Program-made: the position numbers and the translations under genes
The notes under the pieces: generated by a model
The model's database searches: none
Seen by the model: only the letters and a program-made list of their open reading frames with translations
What the model was told of the DNA's origin: nothing
DNA from: Scolanthus callimorphus
Taxonomy: Eukaryota > Cnidaria > Anthozoa > Actiniaria > Edwardsiidae
Assembly: GCA_033964015.1 (NCBI GenBank)
Contig: CM066915.1
Coordinates: forward strand, 11,679,573 to 11,743,572
DNA length: 64,000 bases
Direction: 5' to 3'
Shown here: positions 10,561-22,754 of the stretch, piece by piece
How the letters are laid out: each line of letters starts with the position of its first letter
Numbering within the stretch: the first letter of the stretch is position 1

Positions 10561-12056
10561 GGTCATATAGGCACGTTTTGAGAACGAAGAAAACGTGAAA
10601 GGGCATATTCCAGTGGAAGGGTGTCAAGTACTTTCCCTATAATTCCCTATAATATATAGATTTATGCACTGCCTAAAAGCGGAACTCCAATGTTTATACC
10701 TCTTACAGAACGACTAATTCTTATACATGCAATAATATTATAGCAAATTTCTGACAATAATTGCCCTATTTCACTATGACGTGATATCAAAACACTCTAT
10801 TGTTTTTGCGCTATGAATCATGGTCGCCAGAGGGGACAGCAGCACTTAGAAATGACCAAAACTAGACTTTAATGGACTTTAGAAAATAACACCTATTTTA
10901 TATTGTGAATGTTCACATTCTGATTGGTTAAGAGGCGTGTTTGTAAGAGACTGAGAAACAGTTGGCTAAGGCAAGTAACGTTTCTGTGCTGCTTGTCCTG
11001 ATGGGACTAGTGATCAAAAAAGTCAAGGTCGAGCACTCACTCATATCAGTTGGGTGGGGGTGCTTGTTGGACAAATAGAATTTGAAGAGCTGTGTATTGT
11101 GGACATGTATTTTAACCCCAGAGAAACATAACTTCCCATTACAGAATCCTAGAAATCTGGCAAAACCTAAACATCTGAATATTTTTTTTCCTTGGAAAGA
11201 GTTGCTTAATAATACTGAGTTTCCTAACTACCCCTAACAGAATCCTAGTCAGAAAAGTCAGAAAAAAAACCCTTAAAAATCTGTACTGTAGTGTTTCCAA
11301 AAAATATCCTTACCCCTCTATGTAATTTCCAAAGAAAGAAACAGTATGTGTATGGAAAAGATCAGGTAAATTGACGGCATTTCCAATCCCTTCGTAGGAG
11401 GGTATGGATAATATGGAACCAGACATTTCCAGAAAATATCCCCCCACAAAAGAGGGTGTTGAGAGGAGACCCCCTCCCCTCATCCCTCCAAAGAAAGTAA
11501 ATTGACTCCCCACCCTCACCCCTCTGGGATTTCCAATGTCCTTCCATGACCTACGGATGGAAAACGGGAGACAAAGCAGGTCATTCAAGGTGTTAGAAAA
11601 AAAATAAAGAACTGAAATGGAAGAGCAATTTTATCCTACCCAACTATATGAACTCTTCCATACCATAGAAATCAAAACCAAAATCAATTTATGTCAAATG
11701 GCTCCCTTGGATGCCTCACAAGAATAATGTTACTAAAATTAATAGAAAATATCCGAAAACATAGCAAAATTTTGTATGGGTGACCAAAACAGAACAAGAA
11801 GAACTACTTTGCAAAATCACTCCATCATGACAAGCCTTCGAACCCCCTTTTTGAACAAATAAGTGAAATTCAACTATCAAAATTAGGCAAAAATTAATGT
11901 ACTTTTTTATATTTATTGGAGTTTTGCCAATGTAAATCATTATTATTTCTTACAGTTCCGAATAAAAAATATATCTAAGTATATCTCATTGTAGGGGGAT
12001 TTACTGGAACTCCAGTGAGCAATGGTTTAAATCCAGTTTTAAGCCTTGTTCTGGTA
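10561..12056. other. No gene seen
   Basis: It holds the second copy of the dispersed motif (10650-10692) and, at about 11330-11540, a run rich in GGGTG/CACCC words resembling the sequence near 8570-8620, which points to a degraded repeat. Nothing coding is supported. Confidence 0.45.
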
Positions 12057-12485
12057 GGGAGCATTCATTATTTATGCAAGGGGGTGGGCTGGCAAGATTT
12101 TTCATTCAGCCCAAAATAAACTTGACCCCCCTCAAAGTATCAATGAAAACCTCAAAACCCCTTTAGGCAATTTTTATAATAATGATAGCCCCCTCCCCCC
12201 TTTAGATGAGGAAGAAATGTTGCGACATCTAGATACCAAGTAGACAACAACCAGTATTTTTAAGACATTTCCTGATGCGTGCATAAACAGTTTGTTGTAA
12301 TTTTACAGGTGTGTAACCTCTTGTATCCACATATTAAATTAACGTCGTTGCTGCCATAAAACGTAGATGAATCCTCACACTTGTTTTCATATTTTCTGGT
12401 GACCCTCTACTTGAACGTGCCAAATTTAACATGGTCCCCCTTAATAATTGCCAGCCCACCCCCTGGCATAATAATGAATGCTCCC
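12057..12485. mobile_element. 429-bp inverted-repeat element
   Basis: It starts GGGAGCATTCATTATTTATG and ends with the inverted AATAATGAATGCTCCC; the internal part of the ends (GGGGGTGGGCTGGCAA and its complement) also matches. The flanks (TA on the left, TTA on the right) do not form an exact duplication, so the true ends may be off by a base or two. It has no coding capacity and is a non-autonomous DNA element. Confidence 0.75.
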
Positions 12486-13122
12486 TTAAAGTAAAAGTAA
12501 ACGAAAAACTACCAACAGAAAAATGAGCATAGCCCCCTTACCCACTATAAGGTGAGATCCTGCTTTGGAATAACATATCAAAATAGTTCCCAAAATAGTT
12601 CGACTTTCTCCAACTTCCTTATAAGGAAATATCTGCATACCATATTTGGAATTCCAGTAAGTTTTTCAATAATTCTATTGGCCTAGAAAACTTAAAACTC
12701 AACCAGAACTCAGATACACTCGAGAAAGGATGATATGCACATTTTCCACTGTGTTTTTCATGGTCAAGAACCTGGAAACAAGGCAGACAAGACACCACAG
12801 GAAGCTTGGTTTGATGTCTAAAAAGGAGGCATGTTTGAATCACAATACTGATAAAGTACAAATTCATGGTCTAGTTGAAAGTATAAGTACAAATAATCAC
12901 AAAGTGTTTTGAAATTTTCCTTTTTTGCACTTGGGATTTCATAATTATGCGAACAACAAAAAGGAAAGAGTTTGAGTAGGCTATACTTGTGACTTGATGT
13001 GTTGCATTAATTTTTTTTGTTACAAGATTGAAAAAATACTTCTGGAAAGGTGGTATGTTTATATGAACCAAGCCACAGGCAGGCTAGATATGACCTCTTA
13101 AATTCAAGTTTTTTCACAGTGC

Positions 13123-15743
13123 TTAGTGCAAATGGAGTCTAGAGTTACAGGATGGGTTAGCTGATGCCCTGGAAAAAGTCTTGGCTACCTTCTTGCACCT
13201 TGTGTTGCAATTCATGTGTGAACCAGCCCTAGCATCAGCACCTGAGAACTGAAAAAAAAAATCAAAGTCAAACGGGACACCTACAGCTAAGTAGCCTAGA
13301 CAGTAAAAGAAATTTACAGGCTTGAAGGGTTGGATCATCAAATACCATAACTGATACCTTAAAGTACTTTTAAAGTCCTTGAAACAGCATTTAAAATTCC
13401 ACAGAAAATTTAGAGTGTGGTGACAAATCTTAACCTAAGTCTGAATTCTAAGATTCCAGACCTCTAGCAAGAAAATCAGATAATCATTCATTTCATGGAA
13501 TCTCTAAGACCAGGGACGTCAACCCAGGGACTTAAAAAATCTGGAGATTGTCTTGAAAAGGCTCAATTTCCTGAAATATTCCCGGGAGAAATACAGTAAA
13601 TGTATGGCAGTCATCTTGAAGTTGTGCTGGGAAACGAAGCGAAAACTCTTGAGACGCCTGGAAAAACCGGGAGAGTTGACATTCCTGTAAGACCCATGCA
13701 AGAAAAAAGAAAGATGATAGTATCTTCTGCATAATAGCATATTCCAGGTAGAAGTAAATAAGAAAATGTGCACAAGCGTTCCTCCCTGCCCCTTTGGAGT
13801 CAGATTGGTTGTTTGGTTTTACCCTGGGGTAATGTGCAAAATGTCCATCAGGGGTAATCTGCTTTGCAGGGAAAAAAGTCCTGACCCAAATGATTTTTTT
13901 TAATTGTCCGTAGGCAGGGTTTGTTTCTTTAGAATTAGCTGTTTCTTTAGAATTAGCTTGTAGAAGTGAGATCTACAAGCTAAATCGGCATAAAAAATGC
14001 ACAGTGAATAAAAGCGTCTTGGCCAACTGAAAGACAAACGTGTTTCCACTGTTTTAAAGTATTTACTGTTGTAATAACATTTGTTCTCAACAGAGATGAC
14101 AGGCCGAGACATTTTCTTTATTTGAAGGCAGCTTGTTAGGAAATGTGAGCGATTTTCCTCCCACGCTCTATAGATGCAAAGTTAGCTTGTAGGCATTTCG
14201 AACTGTGGAAAACCAGCAACTGAGGAAAACCAGCAAATGTCCAGGGGTTGGGGGGATTTTTTTTATTGCCAAAGCCTGTTGTGCCTGGGAACTTTTTTAT
14301 GCATGTCAGCAGATAAAATCAAGAAAATCCCTTGCATTTTCTAGCAAACTGCCAAATAAAAAAAATGTCTTAGCCTGATCTCTGTTGACAAAAAATGACA
14401 TTACCAGAGGATTAAAAGAGTGGAAAATGCTTTTGTCGTTCAGCTGGCTGTGATGCTGGCCACCAACTTTAAGCTTTATTATCATGATACAATGTTACAG
14501 TCAATCATTATTTATTTCTGTCTATGATTTCAAGCCAATGCACACCCCTTTTCAGCAAAAACGTTTTCACCAAAACACACAATCTCATCCACAAAGCTAA
14601 GGGGCCGACCATTTGACTTCAGAGGGGGGTGGATGATTTTGAAAAAAAATATCCTGCACGGCCCGAAGGGCCGAAAAAAATTTCCTGTTCAGCATATTGG
14701 TCATAATCCTCAACTAATTTTACGAAATAAATATCCTACAATATCTTAGAGACGTAAAAAAAATCTTGCAAAAAAAAATCATCCACCCCCTCCTTCAAAA
14801 GTCAAATGGTCGGCCCCTAAGCTTCAAATATTGAGTTAATTAAATCTAATTTCCAGTAGTCAAATTAAAGAGAGTTACTGAATGAATCACAGGGGACTGT
14901 AACACGATTCCAATGTGTATTTACAATTATCTTATGCAAGTACAAGGGATATGAAGTATAGATAGAGTAGTTTAAATATGATATCCTAGCGATTCATGTG
15001 TTGCATTTTCAATGGAGAACATGCGCCCTTAACTAAGCAAAGAGATCAGTAATAGCACTCAACTTTGGAACTAACTTACTTTAAAACTCACCTGAATATC
15101 GTATCTTTTCTTCTTGAAGAAATCTTGATGCCAAAGCATTTCTGTCGTTAGAAACTTATTCAGCTCCAAGGATGTCCTTGAGAAGCGAGCCGTACATTGT
15201 TCGTTCTTTCCATGTACAAATGTTGAGACTGCAAAGGCTGGCTAAATTCCGTGAGAATTCCGTGTCTATGACAATGTAATTTATTTCGTGTTGAGCTGTA
15301 ACAAAGCTGCAAATTATTTTCTTTGTTTTTGTATTAAGATCTAGAATAATTCATAGCTTGATTTTATAAACTTCTTAACTTAATTTCTTTCTGGTATGGT
15401 CCTGGCTGAATAAACCACTTTATCGATTACTCATCCTTCCCTGATCCCAGTCCATTCTGCCAGCAACCAAAGACAGGTAACCCAAAGGCTTCATGTATCT
15501 TTTCCGAACATCCCCGAAAGTTCTTTCAAAGTTTTGTGGCCAATAACAATGATACAAGCTACAAGAAACTGCAGATGGCGGACGAAATCTTGACTTGCAC
15601 AAGGGCCGCCGGCCAAAAGTGAATATCGTAACCCATGGCAACACACCATGTACGCACTCAGAAATAAGCCGACGGTACACCAGCGGCTGTCCAACGGAAA
15701 ATACAACCACTCGAATACAACTCGATGGGTTACTTTTATTCAT
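13123..15743 (-). CDS. Three-exon gene model, function unknown
   Basis: On the minus strand, exon 1 (15743-15431) opens with an ATG and runs about 104 codons to a GATGA/GTAATC donor in phase 1. Exon 2 (15228-15092) has a TTTGCAG acceptor and a CAG/GTGAGT donor and supplies 45 codons (STFVHGKNEQ to KKRYDIQ). Exon 3 (13248-13123) follows a long poly-T tract and CAG, gives 41 codons (FSGADARAGS, CNTRC, NPSC) and ends in TAA. Phases agree at both junctions, giving about 190 residues. I do not recognise the family. Exon 2 is the best supported; exon 1 has a competing frame (15706-15491), and its link to exon 2 is inferred. The 1.8-kb second intron carries two MITEs. Confidence 0.4.
13512..13685. 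repeat. Short inverted-repeat element, GACGTCAAC family copy 1
   Basis: Left end AGGGACGTCAACCC and right end GGGAGAGTTGACATTCCT are imperfect inverted copies. Both ends recur in the opposite orientation at 50303-50511, and one end in part near 52708-52735. It lies inside an intron of the gene model. Confidence 0.6.
14601..14817. mobile_element. 217-bp MITE with TAA target duplication
   Basis: The ends are perfect inverted GGGGCCGACCATTTGAC. TAA flanks it on both sides (14598-14600 and 14818-14820). A 3-bp TWA duplication and GGG-starting ends fit the PIF/Harbinger group. It sits in intron 2 of the gene model. Confidence 0.85.
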
Positions 15744-15774
15744 TTTGTTTTATTTTCACACATTAGCCTATGGG

Positions 15775-16270
15775 GCTCCACAGGAGTTCCGCGATAACTG
15801 CAAGTACCATAGGACTTGAGATTGGAGGTATGTGCCATGTCGTGAAAAATGAGGGAGATATGTAACTGCATGTACCGTGGGAATTGGCATTGCAGGTATA
15901 CCCCTTGCCAATTGGCGACCAATGGTCAAAATTTGCCATGTCGAGAAAATTCAGGGGGAGGGGTGGTCTATAATAATCATGAACTAACCTAAGTAACTGC
16001 AAGTACCATGGGACTTGATATGGTAGGTATACCCCTTGCCAATTGGCGACCAATGGTCAAAATTTGCCATGTCGTGAAAATTGAGGGGGAGGGGTGGTCT
16101 ATGATAATCATGAACTGCCCTATATGACTGCAAGTACCATGTGGCTTGAGACTCGAGGAATACCCCTTGCCAATTGGTAACGGATGGTCAAAATGATAAT
16201 CAAGTACTATTGGGCTTGAGATTGGAAGCACCGCTATACCCCGGCCTTGGCAATTGACGATGGATGGTCA
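15775..16270 (+). repeat. Tandem repeat, about 130-bp unit, about 3.5 copies
   Basis: TGCCAATTGGCGACCAATGG recurs at about 15907 and 16038, and in altered form at about 16168, giving a period of 130-131 bp. Each unit also holds a GGGGAGGGGTGGTCTAT word and a CTGCAAGTACCATG word. Frames crossing it (for example 15763-16231) only mirror the repeat. Confidence 0.85.
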
Positions 16271-16810
16271 ATATTAATTGTCAAGTGGTTAGATTTCCAG
16301 GATGCGTATGAACCCTGGAAACTAAAAACAACAATGGATCGCATTATAGAGAGCAAAAGATGCTGAAATTAGTATAGTGATTGTCTGGCCAACTAGAATT
16401 ACTTAACACTAACTACTTTCTTGATGTGTGCAATGTTTTCACACAATTGCACATCACGTTTACGGTTTACAATGTTTATAAAAGAGCATCGAAAATGTGA
16501 TATGTTAATATAGTATGAAAGGAAATGTTTTAAGAATGCCAAGGGACATTTAGATTTTACAAACTTAAAAAATGTTATAAATCTATTTGATTCAGTCACT
16601 ATTGACACAAAAAGGCTTCAAGCTGGGCAGACCTTCGATGCTGAAGTGCTATGATTTAGATAAACAGATACTTGCACATCACATTTGAAAGAAGTTAAAC
16701 GTCAAAGGACTTGCGTTCTTGTTTCTTTCATCGCACCTACCAACTAAGTCCGGGAAATGTGACTAAAGGCGAGAGCAGAACCTACGAAAGGCCATATAAA
16801 CTTCCGGCTA
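16271..16810. other. No gene seen
   Basis: AT-rich sequence; the only open frames are short and unsupported. Confidence 0.4.
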
Positions 16811-17077
16811 GACTGCAGAATATCCCCTCGCGTATAGCTATACCCTAAAAAAAACGCGTCATCGCGTCAACGCGACCACACTTCAAGGAGTCGACGAGGC
16901 TATATGTCAACGCGACAACACGTCAACGGGTCCGTATAAAAACGCGGAAACTAATGGCAGCCTTAGGAGGCTATGTGACAACGCGTCAACGGGTGTATAC
17001 TAAAATATGAAGATCCGCGAACGAGGTATTTTGCCAAGCTGGATCCTGAAAAAAGGAATCTGTCAACCAGTTGAACT

Positions 17078-17166
17078 TAGAAAAATATATAAAATGAAAG
17101 GTCGACGAGCAGCTTCAAATGATATCGTTTTAACCTGTTCGTCGACCTTTCATTATATATTTTTCT
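17078..17166. repeat. Hairpin inside the 16.8-kb element
   Basis: TATAAAATGAAAGGTCGACGA on the left pairs with the complement TCGTCGACCTTTCATTATAT on the right, around an unpaired centre of about 35 bases. Confidence 0.75.
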
Positions 17167-17211
17167 AAAAAAACGGAAATTGATGGCAGCCTTAGGAGGC
17201 TATGTGTATAG

Positions 17212-17456
17212 TGAACTAGTTCTCGTTCTATAAATGCGCTGCGAAAAACTAGTTCACTATACACATAGCCTCGTTCTACAAATGCGCTTGAAAGAACTAG
17301 TTCACTATACACATAGTCTCGTTCTATAAATGCGCTGTGAAGAACTAGTTCACTATACACATAGTTTTGTTTTACAAATGCACGCGAGAGAACTAGTTCT
17401 CTATACACATAGCCTCGTTCTATAAATGCGCGTGAAAGAACTAGTTCTCTATACAC
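17212..17456 (+). repeat. 48-bp tandem repeat, about 5 copies
   Basis: The unit runs from AACTAGTTCACTATACACAT through a TCGTTCTA word to AAATGCGC. Because 48 is divisible by three, a minus-strand frame stays open across it and gives a 16-residue repeat; this is a by-product, not evidence of a gene. Confidence 0.9.
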
Positions 17457-17760
17457 AAGTGACGCGTTGACAAGTTAAAGAGTTCATTTGACGAGTTGAC
17501 ACGTTGACCAGTTGACGAGTTGACGCATTGACCAGTTGACGCGTTGACCAGTTGAAACGTTGACCAGTTGACCAGTTTTTGAAAAGGTGGAGCTATATGC
17601 GAGGGGGTATTCTGCAGTCGCTCCATTTGATCGCTAAAGCCAAGCGAAGGTAGAAACATATTTAATTGAAATAGTGCTATAACATTGTAAGTAATCGAGG
17701 GTTTTAGTTTGGATAAAAGTTAAAATTGAAGCCCATTTGGCACGAAATGTCACGAACTGA

Positions 17761-18057
17761 CAACATGGCACTCGTACCACCGCCGGAATCGCAGTCAGAT
17801 GGCTTGGTAACCAGGCCAGCTCAAATCGTTCCGATGCAGGGACATTTGACTTCCGGTGTAAAGCGATCCCGTTCGATCCCGAGAGTGAAACACTCAGCGG
17901 GACGCGGGACGACCTGTCTTTCGATTTGACGGGTCGCCACGGCAGTAGACGGGTTGGCCCAGGTGGAGCGTATTGGACATATCCGACTTTCTACTCTACT
18001 GAATATCTGTTTAACAAAACTCCTCTTTTAGCCACTCACGGCAAAGGCATTCGCTAG
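17761..18057 (+). other. Open stretch with coding-like composition
   Basis: This frame is open for 98 codons after a TGA at 17758-17760 and ends at TAG 18055-18057. It has no start codon at its head. Its middle (FDFRCKAIPFDPESETLSG, then GGAYWTYPTFYSTEYLF) looks more protein-like than the overlapping frames. The family is not recognised; it could be an exon remnant or chance. Confidence 0.2.
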
Positions 18058-18265
18058 CTCATTTAATTTCATTGAAAGACGCAATGCGTCTGACCCTAAG
18101 CACTTGCGAGTAAACAATGGAACGAAAAGTATGGCTCGGATTGCATGAGTCAGGCGACAAATACCGGCGCGCGTCGGTAGGCTTCACAAAGAGGTCAGTA
18201 GATAGCGTGCCATTACTATCGATTCCATTAAGATGTCAAGGAATTCCACTTGTTTGTCTATGCGG

Positions 18266-19049
18266 CTAGTGAAAGAAAGACCGTACAGTTACGCTATTTA
18301 GCCACTGAAACCAGCTATTAAATGACACATCGTCCCCTACCCATTTACCTCCTAAATCATCTATGAACCTCATGATCCCCTGCAATCCTGGGGGTCTGGC
18401 GTGAGGGTCAGCATGATTATTATACACTACATTATTAAGGACATATGTCATATTGATATTAGCCAAAACAGGCGATAGTACCCCCCCCCTCCCCCTTCCC
18501 CCCGGTAGGTATCCCTTTGCGTGCTGAGTACCAAGTACCCCGATAAATGAACTTATTGTTGAAGATGGTAAACTTAACTAATTCTAAGAGCCATGCACGG
18601 TATTCGACAGACCATTCAGGTGGACAGTGAGATATTGCTGCATTTAAAGCTATAAGAGCCAAATCAGGACTTATATTATCGTATAAAGCTACAACATCTA
18701 AAGGAAAAGGTCTGGAGTCCGTTAATGGCTTCCGATCATTCATTGTCATCAAAGGATCCGTTGAGTCCTTTGCCAGATCCGTGCAATAGTCAGATTGCAA
18801 ATCCTTCATGGCAGTATGTATGACGTATTTGTCACTTCTAGCGGTTGGTGCGTTTTTCTGTGCTGAGACAAGTCTAATTGGTGGTTTTTTTCCTGGTTTA
18901 GGATCTTCGAGTTTGATTTTGTGTATCTTAAATAAGGGATACACGTAGGGCGCGCTCGGACGGTAAGCTTGGTTAGCCTTAACACCACTATCAGGCGTCA
19001 CACCCAATACTTCTTTAGTACAGGAAAATGGTGCATGATTTATGGTCAA
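18266..19049 (-). pseudogene. Penelope-like reverse transcriptase remnant
   Basis: Piece 19049-18459 contains YPLFKIHKIK, PIRLVSAQKNAPTARSDKY, PFPLDVVALYDNISPDLAL and ARKGIPTGG, in the order of PLE reverse transcriptase. After a C-tract frameshift (18481-18490), piece 18466-18266 supplies RFIDDLGGKW, the DD catalytic motif. The palm and fingers are represented but the start, the thumb and the GIY-YIG domain are missing. The C tract (GGGG in the coding strand) breaks the frame between GIPTGG and the DD motif, so the copy is inactive. Confidence 0.8.
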
Positions 19050-19079
19050 TTGTGCAAATTAGGGAAACAAGCATGAAAT

Positions 19080-20165
19080 TTGGCAGACTGATAGAGTTTC
19101 ATAAGCTGAACATTTTTCTAGAAGTGGAGCCACGCCCAAAAATGGATACTTCCAGTTTTATAGCCATGGAATTAATTATCGTAAATAATTTTTAAAACAA
19201 TAGTTAACGTTTACCAAAAGCCGTGAAACTTAGGACAGTGATTAAGCAAGGGACGGTTAATCATCACACATACAGAACCACGCCCTTTGATGGATACTTC
19301 CAGAGATAGTACTGCTTTATCCAACTATACGTAAAATTACCACAGAGAAACGGTTTGAGGCTAGATGATTTTGAAATTTGGCACAAAGAATGTCTTAAGC
19401 AATGCAAGAAACATAAGAGGTGGAGCCACGCCCTAAAATGGATACTTCCAGCTTTGCAACAATGGAATTTTATCTGAAATATGTATTTTTAGAAACAACA
19501 CTTGAACGTCTCTCAAAAGTCTTGAAACTTAGGACCATGATAAAGCAATGGACATTCGGTCAATATGCACAAGGGCCACGCCCTTTGATGTATACTGGCA
19601 GAGATAATAGTGCCTGATACAATTTTATATAAAACGACCACAGATAAACTGTATGTGGCAAGACTATTTTGAAATTTGGTACATAGGATGTATTCACCAC
19701 TGCAAGTGCCTTGAAAGGCGGAGCCACGCCCCAAAATGGATCTTCTTGCTTTTCAACCATGGAATTCATTTTCAAGATCTTTTAGAAACTACTCTTAACG
19801 TTTTTCAAAAGTCATGAAACTTAAAACAGTGACAAGAGGAAAGTACAATCAGCCATTATACGCACAGAGCCACGCCTTGATTAGTATTTACAGATATAAT
19901 AGTACTGAATACAATTATTAGCAAAATGGCCACTGAGAAACTGCGTGTGGTCGGTGTTGTTTGAAATTTGCCACATAGAATGTGTTTAGCGTTCCATTTA
20001 GCTCGAGAGGTGGAGCCACACCATAAAATAAATGTTTCCAGTTTTGCAGGCATGGAATTTATCATCTTGAATCATCTTTTTTTTAAACAGAAACTGACAT
20101 CCTCAAATTTAGGACGGTAATAAAGGAAACTAAAATCAACCATTATACACACAGGACCATTCCCT
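19080..20165 (+). repeat. Degenerate tandem repeat, about 295-bp dimeric unit
   Basis: The word GTGGAGCCACGCCC (or variant) recurs at 19124, 19420, 19718 and 20010, giving periods of 296, 298 and 292. Inside each unit a related half-unit starts about 150 bp later (ACCACGCCCTTTGATGG), so the unit is itself a diverged dimer. Other pieces of the family lie at 22640-22755, 32845-32940, 33120-33380 and 48120-48740. At 18.3-19.1 kb and again at 48.1-49.0 kb it directly abuts PLE sequence, and the shared edge word is AGTACAGGAAAATGGTGCA. Confidence 0.85.
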
Positions 20166-21407
20166 TTTAGTTAAGAGTTGGAGTTGAAACGGCGAAATGT
20201 TGCATCAAAATCAGACCCCTTCCAACAGACAGTATTCCTGTCCAGAAGCAAAAGAGTGGGCTTTATCGCGCTATTGAAGGAAATAACTGTTTTGTGGAAG
20301 ACCTGCGAGGGATTTTCCCGATAAGTGCATGGTAACAAGGACATCACAGCTAGTTTGGAGGTTCTATCCAATGTACATAGCATAGAAATCTGGTACATGA
20401 CCACTTTAAGGACATTCGTACCTGAGGAATATAACAACTGATAGCGAGAGAAAATGTGACAAAACCTTTAATAGCGAAATTCGTCTCGGGAAGGACAAAC
20501 TAAAAATACCTGAATAACCGTAAAGGCTCATCATCAACCGACAGCCTCTTCGGGCTATTAGTCAATCAAAGCAGCCGAAAAACAATATCAATTTGAAAAG
20601 GAAAAGAAAACGGGGCGCGCGATGGCTATTGGGTTGATGATGGGTCTTTAAGGATGGATTTACCTATCTCGTTACCATGGAGATCGTCGTCAAGGGCTGA
20701 AGACGCGCGCGCTCAAAAGAGCGGGAATCTTTTTTACTTCCGGTATTTTTTCTTCGGGGAAACCCGTACGAGTTGTTCACATTTCAAGAAGCCTTTTACC
20801 TTTATTCTTCCGAATAACAATGTACTACTAGCTTTTTTTGTTGTTGACTCAAATTATCACAAAATGAGACGAGAAAGTCAAGCGAAAAGTCAACACAGCA
20901 CCGCTGGAGAGTTGAGCAATGATTTTTTGCTGTCAAGTTGATTCGAGTTTACAGACTAGATGAAGTTTGTCGTTTTTGGAAGAGGAATGATTCCAGAAAG
21001 TGGTAATTATTATTACTTCATGTACTTACTCTCTTGTTGTGTCCCAGTATAAGTATGAGTCTTTTTCACAAGCTACAGGTGGCTCTTGGCACAGAAATAA
21101 AGTTGATTGATTGATTATACCCAGCCCGTTTTCCCGTAAATAACGAACATTTTTCTTTTCGAGTGAAACTAAACACGGTTTGCAAACTAGATAAGTTTAA
21201 AGGGTTTTTGAAACACTAGGAAACTAAAGGAAGGAGTGGTAATGGATACAAACAAACAAAGTATACAAATCACAGTAAATATTCGAACAGCTACAAGAGC
21301 TCACTAACCTGGATTCAAGATTTACAACGAAATGCGCTTTTGTTCTGAGTTCTTACTTACTTACGTTGGAGTGTAAACAGATCGTGATTCACTACATTTC
21401 AAACTAC
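20166..21407. other. No supported gene
   Basis: It contains the small TA-flanked element at 20523-20648. Frames at 20171-20437 (-) and 20654-20941 (+) show no recognisable domain and no clear exon borders. Confidence 0.4.
20523..20648. mobile_element. 126-bp MITE with TA target duplication
   Basis: The ends are AAGGCTCATCATCAACC and the imperfect complement GGTTGATGATGGGTCTT, flanked by TA at 20521-20522 and 20649-20650. A GCCTCTTCGGGC stem lies inside. Confidence 0.7.
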
Positions 21408-21638
21408 TCAGTCCTTGAAAACTTTCTCTTCATTTTCAGTTCTATGATTGCCCATAAGAGGAATCGTTAAGTGAAATAACCTGTCTTTATTTTCGTCTAC
21501 GCCGCGAACACGAAAACTAAAGCCAAACCGGCCCGGCACATTCTCATCATGATGGGCAAATTTCTTGACTTTTTCGCCTTTTCCAACACACATGCAGATT
21601 GTTGATCCTTTCTTATGATTTCTTGTCGAATTTATCAT
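21408..21638 (-). CDS. Possible exon, function unknown
   Basis: This 76-codon minus-strand frame reads CMCVGKGEKVKKFAHHDEN, then GRFGFSFRVRGVDENKDRLF, and ends with TGA. The composition is coding-like but no family is recognised. It may be a 3' exon or a remnant. Confidence 0.2.
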   Translation of the reverse strand: MINSTRNHKKGSTICMCVGKGEKVKKFAHHDENVPGRFGFSFRVRGVDENKDRLFHLTIPLMGNHRTENEEKVFKD

Positions 21639-21639
21639 T

Positions 21640-22640
21640 ATCTTTGATATATTTTAGGATAATATTTGCTTGTTTTCGCCATATAAAGTGCATCACAACC
21701 TTCAAAAAACAAGTGCCGGTTCTCGGAAGAGCAAGCATCGAAATGGTTTCCCTGCCAGTCTCCACCAATAAGAAGCCAGCTATGTAACCACACATGCCTT
21801 ACCGATGAGCTAGGGGGCCTGAGACGACAGTTTACTTCCGGTTTAACAAAACACTATACTTCTTATGTCAAATCAGAGAAAATTCGAATTTTTAAAATGT
21901 TAAAGTGTTGTTTAACTTGTTTTCCATAGAGCCTAGCATGGAATTAGCGAATATGTAAAAACTTTTTGAGTTATGATATCTGAATGGTTTAAAAACACCC
22001 AAAATCAAGCGTAAGAAATTCATTTTCTAATTTATCTGAAAATCCATGCTAGGTCTTATGCACAATGCCTAGACGGTTATATGGAAGACAAACTATAGGT
22101 TTTTCTGTTTCGATGACGTCACATGATGACGTCATCATTTTTCAAAGCTTTTCCAAAATGGATCTTTCCTGTAAGATATTATCCTTAAGCATATTCATTT
22201 CGCAGAGTTATGATTTTTTAAATTTTCCCTAGCAACGGCTCAAAAAGATAGGTAAAGCCACCCTTAAGTCCCGAACAGTAGTATTTTCCTTTACTCCCTT
22301 TCTTCTTTTTGGCGTGAAGTCGATGCTGATTCAATGATTGAGACTCTCCTTTGCCCTCCCTGCTGAAACAATATCCGATTGTTCTTGACATGTCCCGACA
22401 TTAAGAAACTATCAGATGTTTCCGCCAACGACAACAGTGTGTAACCCCGTGCTCGTTGATTTGAGACTACATAGTTTCGAAAAGCAAGTTATAGTACCAA
22501 GTTAGGTCAAACATGGTGTCTCGAGTAATTAACCACTTCTCTTCAGTGTTGGATTGTGCTGAAAAAGGATGTCTGTTTATTCCCTAGCTAAGGCCTGCCA
22601 CCTGATAAGGGGACGATTCATAAATACTAAGCTTATGTAC
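21640..22640. other. No gene seen; twin CRE-like sites
   Basis: No coding frame is supported. TGACGTCA occurs twice 13 bp apart (22114-22121 and 22127-22134), the full CREB/ATF palindrome, but no gene start lies close. Confidence 0.45.
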
Positions 22641-22754
22641 CCATTGTCGGGCGTGGCTCGAAGTCTCTAATTACGTGGAACACAAAATGTATTCTTTATA
22701 CCAATTTCAAATAGTATGGCCACATACAGTTTCTCATTGGCCAGTTTTAAGAGG

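Larger units (their letters stand above)
16811..17619. mobile_element. Inverted-repeat element packed with minisatellites
   Basis: Outer ends GACTGCAGAATATCCCCTCG (left) and GAGGGGGTATTCTGCAGTC (right) are inverted copies. The interior holds AACGCG/GTCAAC-rich words, a hairpin (17078-17166), a 48-bp tandem array (17212-17456) and a run of GTTGACCAGTTGAC words (17460-17580). No transposase is present. Target duplication is not clear. Confidence 0.7.

Noticed and set aside
17130..17456. 108-codon minus-strand frame with a 16-residue repeat
   Set aside because: It exists only because the 48-bp DNA repeat is divisible by three; there is no start context or flanking coding sequence.
22114..22134. 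Twin TGACGTCA sites as a gene promoter
   Set aside because: No transcript start or coding exon lies nearby; kept only as a note.
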